Assembly (NCBI GenBank): GCA_919901705.1
Contig: CAKKPR010000313.1
Coordinates: 1 to 39,064 of the forward strand
Length of the DNA stretch: 39,064 nucleotides
DNA from: Thermodesulfovibrionales bacterium
GTDB taxonomy: Bacteria; Nitrospirota; Thermodesulfovibrionia; Thermodesulfovibrionales; UBA1546
Direction of reading: 5' to 3'
Part shown: one piece after another, positions 1-6,994 of the stretch
Position numbering within the stretch: the stretch's first letter is position 1
Layout of the letters: every line of letters begins with the position of its first letter
Notes under the pieces: generated by a model
Databases searched by the model: none
What the model saw: the letters and a program-made list of their open reading frames with translations, nothing else
Told to the model about the DNA's origin: nothing
Position numbers and translations under genes: made by a program

Positions 1-45
1 TTTTTTACCCAAAAAATTAAAGTTTCTTTCCCATTTCATGTGGGT

Positions 46-212
46 AATTTCCCCTTAGGAAAGGGGGGGTAGGGGGTTGTCATACCTTGCATTCATACTG
101 CCCAGCAATTGGTATTATGAAGCAAAGCCTCTGATACTATTGCATATTTTAAGATTCTTTTATGCTAATTCTTTAAACAACCCCCTTGCTCCCCCTTTTT
201 TAAGGGGGAATT
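46..212. repeat. Inverted pair of C-rich/G-rich hairpin repeats
   Basis: Two copies of a C-run/G-run hairpin face each other, at 46-80 and at 177-212. Each has the plan AATT, C-run, TTA, spacer, AA, G-run, then GGGGGTTGT, and the second copy is the reverse complement of the first with a few changes. The 96 bases between them hold no gene. The same C-run/TTA/G-run design recurs inside murE at 29453-29473. The family looks like a small dispersed hairpin repeat; whether this pair bounds a mobile unit is unknown. Confidence 0.6.
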
Positions 213-295
213 ATTAAGCAGTTCTGCTTTGTTACCCACTCACTTTGAGAAAGAGCCAAATTAAAGTTTTCATTTATAAAGCCGATAATAATTAA

Positions 296-1870
296 ATGTT
301 GACGGCACAGCGGCCTAAAATCCTCGTGGTTGACGACAACCCGAGAAATGCAGCCCTGATTGAGGGTTATATCAAACCCCACTACGATGTAGTAAAAGCC
401 GGGAGCGGTGAAGAATGCCTCCTGCTTCTGGAAAAAGAAGACATAGCCCTTGTTATACTGGATATCATTCTTCCGGGAATTAACGGCTATGAAGTCTGCC
501 AAAAGATAAAGGCAAATAAGGCCACCAAAAAAATTCCTGTTATGCTGATACCTGCCTTACCAACCGGTCAGGAAAAAATAAGAAGCCTTCAGGCGGGAGC
601 AGAGGACTTCATAAGCAGGCCTTTCAGCATGAACGAAGTAGTTGCAAGAGTCCGGGCGCTGCTCAAAATAAAAGGCCTGTATACTGATTTAGAGAAGACA
701 AATGAGAATCTGGCTTCAATCATATCCTACACCTCAGGAATTCTCAAAGATTTTGACCCGATGACATTCAACAGCAAGGAATTTTACAAATCACTGCTTG
801 GCATGATCTTAAGAAAAAAACCTTACGAGAGGGAAAAACCTGTCCACGTCTTTCTGGGGAAAACAGACAGTGACAATATCAAAGGGAAAATATTCAGCAA
901 CGGGACAGAGCCCGTGGAGTGCATTATCCCTGAAAACTTTTATGCCCGGAAAGTCGGTACGACTCGTCCGCACCCAGGCGGACTCGCTGAGGAGAGCAAC
1001 CGAGATGAAGCAAAAAACAATGACGCCTGTGGAGTAATATATTCAAATCATACAGACGAAGAATCAGCATTAAAATATCAGGAACATTTCCATCATGCCA
1101 TAACAGAGGCTGTCGGGATGGTGGTAAATTTTGTTGCCTATATATCAAGACATGCCGTGATAATTGCATTTAACTATGGCCGCGCTGTAACCCTTTCTGA
1201 TGCGCAGGTTCTTAAAGGGCTTTCAATCCATATCCCATTTTTTAAATCCATATCCGGACAGATAAAAGAAACAGAAGATACCCTTTTCTACACAATAACT
1301 GCACTTTCAAAGGCTGCAGAGCTTAACGACGACAATACAGGGAACCACATTCTGAGACTCAACAAATATTCAATGGCACTAGCAAGAAAACTTGGATTAC
1401 CGGAAAAATTTGTGCACGATATAGGCCTCGCCGCCCAGATGCACGATGTAGGCAAGATTCAGGTTCATCCTGACATACTGAAAAAGCCGGGTCAACTGTC
1501 ATCAGCGGAATTTGAGACTATAAAACAGCATCCCCTTTATGGCGCAAGGATACTCGGTGAGCACCCCAGACTGAAGATGGCACAGACCATTGCGCTTACC
1601 CATCATGAGTGCTGGGACGGAAGCGGTTATCCTTACGGATTAAAGGGTGATATAATCCCCATCGAAGGCAGAATCCTTAATATAGCAGACCAGTATGACG
1701 CCCTGAGAAGTATACGGCCCTACAAGCCTGCCTACGGCCACGAAAAGACCTGCAGGATACTTACAGAAGGGGACGGTAAGACCTTACCCTATCACTTCGA
1801 CCCGCAGGTGCTGCAGGCATTTAAAGACATTGCAAATCAGTTAGAAAGCATTTACGAGGGATTACATTAG
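296..1870 (+). CDS. Response regulator with HD-GYP c-di-GMP phosphodiesterase domain
   Basis: Cytoplasmic two-component output protein of 524 aa, expected to hydrolyse cyclic di-GMP. Residues 8-125 form a receiver domain with acidic pocket D13/D14 and phospho-acceptor D56. Residues about 160-325 are a divergent GAF-like linker. Residues 330-515 are the HD-GYP domain with H383-D384, H436-H437, the GYP triplet at 444-446 and D465. Two switch residues are unusual: the usual Thr/Ser after the fourth strand is P86, and the usual Lys is R108. Residues about 219-240 are encoded by a palindromic repeat insert. The ATG has no clear Shine-Dalgarno, so the start is less certain than the body. It converges on nagA with a 9-bp overlap. 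Without a neighbouring kinase its input is unknown. Confidence 0.9.
   Translation: MLTAQRPKILVVDDNPRNAALIEGYIKPHYDVVKAGSGEECLLLLEKEDIALVILDIILPGINGYEVCQKIKANKATKKIPVMLIPALPTGQEKIRSLQAGAEDFISRPFSMNEVVARVRALLKIKGLYTDLEKTNENLASIISYTSGILKDFDPMTFNSKEFYKSLLGMILRKKPYEREKPVHVFLGKTDSDNIKGKIFSNGTEPVECIIPENFYARKVGTTRPHPGGLAEESNRDEAKNNDACGVIYSNHTDEESALKYQEHFHHAITEAVGMVVNFVAYISRHAVIIAFNYGRAVTLSDAQVLKGLSIHIPFFKSISGQIKETEDTLFYTITALSKAAELNDDNTGNHILRLNKYSMALARKLGLPEKFVHDIGLAAQMHDVGKIQVHPDILKKPGQLSSAEFETIKQHPLYGARILGEHPRLKMAQTIALTHHECWDGSGYPYGLKGDIIPIEGRILNIADQYDALRSIRPYKPAYGHEKTCRILTEGDGKTLPYHFDPQVLQAFKDIANQLESIYEGLH
953..1002 (+). repeat. In-frame palindromic insert in the HD-GYP gene
   Basis: A GC-rich stretch begins GTCGGTACGACTCG, contains the hairpin arms GTCCGC (967-972) and GCGGAC (977-982), and continues CTCGCTGAGGAGA. 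It shares the core CGACTCG with elements in murD, dacA, murF and ftsL. It encodes a Pro/Gly/Arg-rich stretch around residues 220-236, between conserved domains, and keeps the frame open. Confidence 0.55.
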
Positions 1871-2764
1871 AGACAGGTATCTTTCCGGGTTTTCAACTGC
1901 GGCCTCTATAATCTCTGCTTCAGGGATTCCTATATGTTTAAGTATTTTTATCGAATCTGCAAGCGTTATCCCGCTTCCTGCCAGAATCCCGGCTTTTTTA
2001 TAAACAGCAAGGCCCTTCCCACCCTTTACCCCGTTAGAAAAAAAGCCTCTTCCAGCTTTTCTAACGGGGCTTACAGAATCTGACACGAGCATTATCTTAT
2101 CAAGCCTCTTTTTAGAAAAAATAAGTTCAAGTGTCTTTGAATGCAAATGAACACCGTCAGCAATTACTTCTATATAAATATCCTCATCAAGAAGCCCGAA
2201 ACCTGCAAGCCCGGGTTCCCTGTGATGAAAAGGCCTCATGGCATTGAATATATGTGTAATCCCGGTTGCGCCTGCCTTTTTGCCTTCAACAGCCTGTCTG
2301 TATGTTGCATCGGAATGGCCCATATTAACCTTTATCCCGAATTCAACACATTTTTCTATAATCTTTAACGCTCCCTTAACTTCAGGCGCAACTGTTATTA
2401 TCCTTATTATGTCCTCGTATCCCGATATTAATTTTTTAAGGGAAGATGCGGACGGGCTGATGAATGACTTTTTATCCATTGCCCCGCACCTAAGCGGGTT
2501 TAAAAAAGGCCCCTCGAGATTTATGCCGATAATGGTTGCCGACTGAGATTTAAGACCGTATATCTGGGATTCCATCGCCTTCCTCACGGCTTCCATGTTC
2601 TTGCGCATTTCGGCAATTGATGCAGGATAAATAGTGGGCAGGATACCTCTTGTTCCTTTCCTCCCGTGAAGTTCGGCCATTTTAAGAATATCTTCAGGGT
2701 TATCGGTCCTTGTATCGAAATTTCCTATGCCATGAGTGTGGATGTCAATAAAATTATGGCTCAT
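1862..2764 (-). CDS. nagA: N-acetylglucosamine-6-phosphate deacetylase-like amidohydrolase
   Basis: Amidohydrolase-superfamily protein expected to convert GlcNAc-6-P to GlcN-6-P plus acetate in the cytoplasm. Family residues visible: H9xH11 in the first strand, E84 in the LEGPF motif, H150 (GHSDA), H171, H206 and catalytic D229 (SDS). At 300 aa it is shorter than the usual ~380 aa. It starts almost directly at the metal-binding strand and so lacks the N-terminal half of the usual beta-sandwich domain. It lies 3 bp after lpxI as the last gene of the lipid A operon, which suggests a role in feeding amino sugar back to UDP-GlcNAc. Residues about 232-246 are encoded by a 41-bp palindrome. Another amidohydrolase specificity is possible. 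Confidence 0.85.
   Translation of the reverse strand: MSHNFIDIHTHGIGNFDTRTDNPEDILKMAELHGRKGTRGILPTIYPASIAEMRKNMEAVRKAMESQIYGLKSQSATIIGINLEGPFLNPLRCGAMDKKSFISPSASSLKKLISGYEDIIRIITVAPEVKGALKIIEKCVEFGIKVNMGHSDATYRQAVEGKKAGATGITHIFNAMRPFHHREPGLAGFGLLDEDIYIEVIADGVHLHSKTLELIFSKKRLDKIMLVSDSVSPVRKAGRGFFSNGVKGGKGLAVYKKAGILAGSGITLADSIKILKHIGIPEAEIIEAAVENPERYLSLM
2029..2069 (-). repeat. In-frame palindrome inside nagA
   Basis: Perfect 13-bp arms CCCCGTTAGAAAA (2029-2041) and TTTTCTAACGGGG (2057-2069) flank a 15-base loop. The frame stays open and the segment encodes residues just after the SDSV catalytic loop, where NagA family members vary in length. Confidence 0.65.
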
Positions 2765-2767
2765 AAG

Positions 2768-3577
2768 CTATTCTTTATACCCCACTATCGATATCCCGGC
2801 CTCATCAGCCTCTCTTATTATCTTTTCTCTCTGAAGGAGAATACTCCTGCCTGCCTCAACAGCCAGGACACGCGCGCTGACCTCTATCATGGATATCAAT
2901 GTCTTCATCCCGACAACAGGGACATCAAATCTCATATCCTGTTTTGGTTTGCTGACCTTGACAACAACAGCTCCTTTGCCTGCCAGCTTACCGCCTCTCA
3001 GTATCGCCTCATCTGTTCCTTCTATTGCCTCGATTGCCATAACTGCCTGGTCTTTCACGATAACTGTCTGGCCTATATCAAGGCGCCCTATTTCCTTTGC
3101 TATCTTCCAGCCAAAGGCTATATCTTTCCATTCGTTTTCTGAAAGGCTTTCTTCCGTAAGAAGCCCCTCAGGCGTCATTAGCCCTGAGCTGAAATCGGTT
3201 GTGTTAAGAAGCGTGATACCGTCTTTTTCGAGTTCTTTTGCTATTCCAAGAAGTATGGAATCGTCACTCTTGTCTTTCAGTGTGAAAAGGAGTTTTACTG
3301 CCCTCAGGTCGGGTATTATCTTGCTTTTATAAAGGAGGGATTTCGGAACCTTCCCTGCCATGACTGCTTCTTTTACCTTGCTCTTTTTTAAAGAGTCTAT
3401 TATCGCGCCCAGTTTCCCTACATTTACCCACTTTATCTCATCAACATACGAGCCGAGGTCTTTGTCGGCAACAGGCTCAAGCGCAACTGCCACCACCCTG
3501 TATCCTCTTGCTTTTGCATCTGCGGCAACGAGCTTTGGAAGCTCACCCATGCCGGCGATAAGTCCGAGTATTTTCAT
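2768..3577 (-). CDS. lpxI: UDP-2,3-diacylglucosamine pyrophosphatase LpxI
   Basis: 269-aa protein of the LpxI (DUF1009) family, which hydrolyses UDP-2,3-diacyl-GlcN to lipid X plus UMP in lipid A synthesis. It starts with the characteristic glycine-rich ILGLIAGMGELP motif at residues 3-14. Further family segments are AGKVPK near 95-100, DDSILLGIAKELE in the middle and the C-terminal KPKQDMRFDVPVVG (about residues 210-223). LpxI replaces LpxH in alphaproteobacteria and many deep-branching diderms. The gene follows lpxA after a repeat-filled 118-bp gap and is almost joined to nagA downstream. No lpxB or lpxK is in the window, so the pathway must be completed elsewhere. Confidence 0.9.
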   Translation of the reverse strand: MKILGLIAGMGELPKLVAADAKARGYRVVAVALEPVADKDLGSYVDEIKWVNVGKLGAIIDSLKKSKVKEAVMAGKVPKSLLYKSKIIPDLRAVKLLFTLKDKSDDSILLGIAKELEKDGITLLNTTDFSSGLMTPEGLLTEESLSENEWKDIAFGWKIAKEIGRLDIGQTVIVKDQAVMAIEAIEGTDEAILRGGKLAGKGAVVVKVSKPKQDMRFDVPVVGMKTLISMIEVSARVLAVEAGRSILLQREKIIREADEAGISIVGYKE

Positions 3578-3580
3578 CAG

Positions 3581-3688
3581 CGCAGAAGTGCAGATTCATC
3601 CTTCGCAGCGCTGCGGAGAACGGAAGTGCAGAAGTGCAGAAGCAGAGGAATTAACTTTTGAACTTTTGAACCTTTGAACTTTTGAACC
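3581..3688. repeat. Composite octamer arrays and palindrome between lpxI and lpxA
   Basis: The gap holds octamer AAGTGCAG before (3586-3593) and after (two units, 3624-3639) a 30-bp insert. The insert is centred on the 12-bp palindrome CGCAGCGCTGCG (3604-3615). A second array follows: AACTTTTG, AACTTTTG, AACCTTTG, AACTTTTG at 3653-3684. The word-palindrome-word plan matches the elements inside murD, dacA and murE, although the words here are 8 bp and the central sequence differs. Confidence 0.7.
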
Positions 3689-3695
3689 TTCTGTA

Positions 3696-4475
3696 TCACC
3701 TGCAGACGCCCCTTTTGTTTTTCTCGATAAATCCAACAAGGTACCTTATCTCTTTTGAATCAGGAAAATCCTTCTGCACCTTTTTAAGCGCTTCCTTTAA
3801 TGTAAGTTTTTCCCTGAAGAGAATCTTATATGCCTTCTTAAGCTCGTTTATTGTTGAATCAGGGAAACCATTCCTTTTGAGCCCCACTGAATTGAGGCCG
3901 AAGAGTTTTGCCCTTGGCCCGGACGCCATTGTGTACGGAGGTATATCCTGCCCTATGCCGCTGAAAGCGCCAACCATTGCATACGCTCCGATCCTTGTAA
4001 ATTGATGCACTCCGACAATGCCCCCTATCACTGCATAGTCTTCAACGGCCACATGTCCTGCAAGTCCTGCAGAATTTGCAATTACCACATTATTCCCTAT
4101 CTTGCAGTCATGTGCGATATGCACATAAGCCATAAGGAAATTATTATCTCCAACCGCAGTCATCCCGTCTCCTCCAACCGAGGCCCTATGAACGGATGCA
4201 TACTCTCTTATGACAGTATTGTTCCCTATTCTTACGCCGGTTTTTTCGCCTTTATATTTGATGTCCTGCGGCGGAAGCCCGATGCTCGCAAACGGATATA
4301 TCTGGCAGCCTTCTCCTATCTCTGTGTTGCCTTCGATTATCACATTCGACATAAGCCTCGCCCCTTTTTTAAGTTTAACGCCCTCGCCCACGATGCAGAA
4401 CGGGCCTATGAACACGTCTTCATCTATAACTGCATTAGGGTCTATAATTGCTGTCTTATGTATTTCAGTAGTCAT
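3696..4475 (-). CDS. lpxA: Acyl-ACP--UDP-N-acetylglucosamine O-acyltransferase
   Basis: Catalyses the first step of lipid A synthesis, moving a hydroxyacyl chain from ACP to the 3-OH of UDP-GlcNAc. The 259 residues match the family length. The N-terminal two-thirds is a left-handed beta-helix of hexapeptide repeats (IDPNAVIDEDVFIG onward). The catalytic histidine is H122 in the HIAHDC motif, equivalent to E. coli H125, and the GGIVGVHQF and LKRNGF segments are conserved. The ATG overlaps the fabZ stop by 4 bp, indicating translational coupling. The helical C-terminus (about 195-259) is the usual acyl-ACP-binding part. Confidence 0.96.
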   Translation of the reverse strand: MTTEIHKTAIIDPNAVIDEDVFIGPFCIVGEGVKLKKGARLMSNVIIEGNTEIGEGCQIYPFASIGLPPQDIKYKGEKTGVRIGNNTVIREYASVHRASVGGDGMTAVGDNNFLMAYVHIAHDCKIGNNVVIANSAGLAGHVAVEDYAVIGGIVGVHQFTRIGAYAMVGAFSGIGQDIPPYTMASGPRAKLFGLNSVGLKRNGFPDSTINELKKAYKILFREKLTLKEALKKVQKDFPDSKEIRYLVGFIEKNKRGVCR

Positions 4476-4906
4476 TTCTGCTCCTTTGTAAGAACCATTG
4501 CCGTAAAGTCTGCTTCTGAAACAACCTTTTCATCTACCGTTGCAGTTCCCGAGAATTTCCATACATTCCCCCTCTGCTGAATCACCTTAATCTCCATCCT
4601 GAGCTGGTCCCCCGGCACTACGGGTTTTCTGAACTTTGCTTTTTCTATGCTCATAAAAAAAACTGCATTACCCTGAACCCCGGAGCCGAATGCAAGCACT
4701 CCGGCAATCTGTGCCATTGCCTCAACTATCAAGACCCCCGGCATTATCGGATTACCCGGGAAATGCCCCTGAAAGAAAGGCTCGTTAACAGTTACATTCT
4801 TTATCCCTACAGCCCTTGCGTTAGGTTCAAGTTCAGTAATCCTGTCAACCATAAGAAAAGGGTATCTGTGAGGAAGCAGCTTTTGTATCCCATTAATGTC
4901 TATCAT
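4472..4906 (-). CDS. fabZ: 3-hydroxyacyl-ACP dehydratase FabZ
   Basis: Hot-dog fold dehydratase of type II fatty acid synthesis, 144 aa, converting 3-hydroxyacyl-ACP to trans-2-enoyl-ACP. The LPHRYPFLMVDR motif is at residues 11-22. Catalytic H48 lies in FFQGHFPGNP, and E62 in VEAMAQ. It overlaps lpxD and lpxA by 4 bp each. This is the classic lpxD-fabZ-lpxA order, in which 3-hydroxyacyl-ACP is shared between lipid A acylation and fatty acid elongation. Confidence 0.97.
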   Translation of the reverse strand: MIDINGIQKLLPHRYPFLMVDRITELEPNARAVGIKNVTVNEPFFQGHFPGNPIMPGVLIVEAMAQIAGVLAFGSGVQGNAVFFMSIEKAKFRKPVVPGDQLRMEIKVIQQRGNVWKFSGTATVDEKVVSEADFTAMVLTKEQK

Positions 4907-5925
4907 TTCTCCTGTCTCCTTTCGATGGTTTCTATCTTATCTTCAAGTTCCTTAATTTTTTTGTTAAGTTCAGGCAGCCTGGCAAATATCGCAACTGCCT
5001 TAAGCCAGTCTCTGTGAGGTATGACAGGCGAGCCTGAATAAACCCCTTTTTTAAGATGCCCCATTACCCCTGATTGCGCGCCTATCATACAGCCGTCATC
5101 TATCCTGGCATGGTCCGCAACTCCGACCTGGCCTCCTGTCATGACAAAACTTCCTATCTCTGCGCTCCCTGCAACTGCGCCCTGCGCCGTAATAATAGTG
5201 TTTTCCCCTATTTTCACATTGTGGGCAATATGAACAAGATTATCCAGCTTTGTGCCTTTGCCTATAACGGTATTGCCTGTCGTGGCCCTGTCGATTGTGA
5301 CATTGGCGCCTATCTCAACATCATCTCCGATAATAACTCCTCCGACCTGGGGAATCTTATAATGAATCCCTTTTTCAAAAACATAACCAAACCCGTCAGA
5401 GCCCAGCACCGCGCCCGGATGTATGATGACCCTGCGGCCTATCTTTATGTTCTCCCTTATTGTGACATTGGGATATATGATGCATTCATCGCCAATATGT
5501 GAATTTTCACCTATAAAGACTCCCGGATATATGACTGTTTTATCGCCTATTGCCGCATTGTCCGAGACAAAAACCATAGGGGATATTGTTACATCTTTGC
5601 CTGTCCGCGCCTTATCAGAGACATAAGCCCTGTCGCTTATGCCGGAGAGGATAAAAGGCTTCACATAAAAGTGCTCCAGAAGCTTTGCAAAGGCATAATG
5701 CGGATTTGCCGTCTTAACCTGCGGCTTCTTTATATCCGGTATCATATCCTTGACTATCACACATGATACCCTGCTCTCTGCGCATTCTTTAATAAACTTT
5801 GTATTGATTAAAAATGTTATATCGCCTTCTGATGCATCGGATATTCCCGCAACCCCCTTTATCTCTGTTTCAGGGTCTCCGATAACCTCTCCATCAATCA
5901 GCTTTGCAATTTCCCGTAATTTCAT
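4903..5925 (-). CDS. lpxD: UDP-3-O-acylglucosamine N-acyltransferase
   Basis: Adds the second acyl chain to UDP-3-O-acyl-GlcN in lipid A synthesis. I place the start at the ATG ending at 5925 (MKLREIAKLI), because homologues begin there; the reading frame stays open further upstream without family similarity. This gives 340 aa, the usual length. The N-terminal uridine-binding domain is about residues 1-100, followed by hexapeptide repeats. The HIAHNVKIG segment carries the catalytic histidine, and DRATTGNTVIGKGTKLDN is a family signature. A short C-terminal coiled helix (KKIKELEDKIETIERR) closes the protein. It is the first gene of the operon and diverges from the PilZ gene. Confidence 0.95.
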   Translation of the reverse strand: MKLREIAKLIDGEVIGDPETEIKGVAGISDASEGDITFLINTKFIKECAESRVSCVIVKDMIPDIKKPQVKTANPHYAFAKLLEHFYVKPFILSGISDRAYVSDKARTGKDVTISPMVFVSDNAAIGDKTVIYPGVFIGENSHIGDECIIYPNVTIRENIKIGRRVIIHPGAVLGSDGFGYVFEKGIHYKIPQVGGVIIGDDVEIGANVTIDRATTGNTVIGKGTKLDNLVHIAHNVKIGENTIITAQGAVAGSAEIGSFVMTGGQVGVADHARIDDGCMIGAQSGVMGHLKKGVYSGSPVIPHRDWLKAVAIFARLPELNKKIKELEDKIETIERRQEK

Positions 5926-5993
5926 TCTTGTTCTTTGAAAATCCTTTTTTTCTCCTGTGCTCCTAAAACTTTCAGACAGGAAACAATAGAAAA

Positions 5994-6023
5994 AGAATAC
6001 CATACAGAAGATTCCCTTGACAA
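5994..6023 (-). promoter_or_regulatory. Candidate promoter for the lpxD operon
   Basis: On the minus strand, -35 TTGTCA (6018-6023) is separated by 18 bp from -10 TATTCT (5994-5999). A TG dinucleotide one base before the -10 makes it an extended -10. It lies about 70 bp upstream of the lpxD ATG. No operator was recognised. Confidence 0.45.
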
Positions 6024-6101
6024 CAGATTAAAATACAAACCGATGTTAAGACGCCATCTCTTTTGTTGCATCAGGACATGTTTTTATGATAGCGTTTATC
6101 T

Positions 6102-6851
6102 ATGGAGGAAAAAAGACGCCATAAAAGGATCAAGGTAAAAGGTGTTTACGGCAAGATATACAAGACTCTTTCAGAGCTGAATATATTGAACCTGAGTTTA
6201 GGCGGAGCTGCAATAGAGGTCAAGAAAAGCCTTGTTGTCGGCAGGGAATATTCTATTATTATTGAGGATAAAGGCAGGCAGATAGAGCTGAAGGGAACTG
6301 TTATATGGGCTGTTCTAAAAAAAGCCCGGGAAGAAACTCTTACCGATGTTGAGCCTGTATATTATGTCGGCATAAAATTTGATGATATCCTTACCGATAA
6401 AGCAGCCCCTCTTATTGATTTCATGGATACACATAAAGTCACGGCAAGCAAAGAGAGGCTTATGGGCTTAAGGGTCAAGATTGCTGCTGAAAAAAATGCT
6501 GTCCTGCGTGACCCCTTCGGGTACAAGGTCAAGCTTATCAGCCCTTTTGGCATGCTCATAGAGACCATGCAGCCAATGAATCCGGAAGACAGAATTCCAA
6601 TGGAACTGTTCCTAAAAGACATAACACCTTTCCGGGGCCGGATGCAGGGAATGCCCGACGAAGGAGTACCAGCAGATATATACCTTAAGAACGGTAAGGC
6701 CATCAGGTTTCTTGGAAGAATTGTCTCCTGCACAGAGATAAATGAAAGCGAGCCCGGGTTATATGACATTGGAGTTGAATTTCTTGATATGCACGCAGAA
6801 GACTGGGCCAACCTTGCAGAATTCATCCGCTCCATCAGCACAGAAAAATAG
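6102..6851 (+). CDS. PilZ-domain protein, probably two PilZ modules
   Basis: 249-aa soluble protein predicted to bind c-di-GMP. Residues 2-115 form a PilZ domain with the RRHKR motif (5-9) and the NLSLGG motif near residues 30-35, the two c-di-GMP-binding signatures. Residues about 122-245 look like a second, divergent PilZ or YcgR-N-like barrel: LISPFGMLIE mimics the second motif but no clear RxxxR precedes it, so it probably does not bind the ligand alone. It may act with the HD-GYP protein encoded at 296-1870 in the same c-di-GMP circuit, which is inference. Target unknown. Confidence 0.8.
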   Translation: MEEKRRHKRIKVKGVYGKIYKTLSELNILNLSLGGAAIEVKKSLVVGREYSIIIEDKGRQIELKGTVIWAVLKKAREETLTDVEPVYYVGIKFDDILTDKAAPLIDFMDTHKVTASKERLMGLRVKIAAEKNAVLRDPFGYKVKLISPFGMLIETMQPMNPEDRIPMELFLKDITPFRGRMQGMPDEGVPADIYLKNGKAIRFLGRIVSCTEINESEPGLYDIGVEFLDMHAEDWANLAEFIRSISTEK

Positions 6852-6921
6852 CGCCCTTATTCTATTTTCCTTTTCCGGCTCAGACAATCACCCCGGCGCA
6901 TCAGGGCATAAAAAATTATGA

Positions 6922-6950
6922 TTGACTTTTTATAAGACTGCCTATATATT
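6922..6950 (+). promoter_or_regulatory. Sigma-70-type promoter for the cytochrome operon
   Basis: TTGACT (6922-6927) and TATATT (6945-6950) are spaced by 17 bp, 44 bp before the ATG at 6995. The gene has a good Shine-Dalgarno (AAAGGAGA) in the leader. Confidence 0.65.
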
Positions 6951-6994
6951 TTAATTATAAGAAAACCTAAATCCAAAGAAAGGAGATAGCAAAA

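Noticed and set aside
46..212. CRISPR or insertion-sequence interpretation of the hairpin pair
   Set aside because: Only two inverted copies, no regular spacers and no transposase gene between them.
2141..3142. Open frames on the plus strand across nagA and lpxI
   Set aside because: They are antisense to well-supported genes, have no family resemblance and no ribosome sites.
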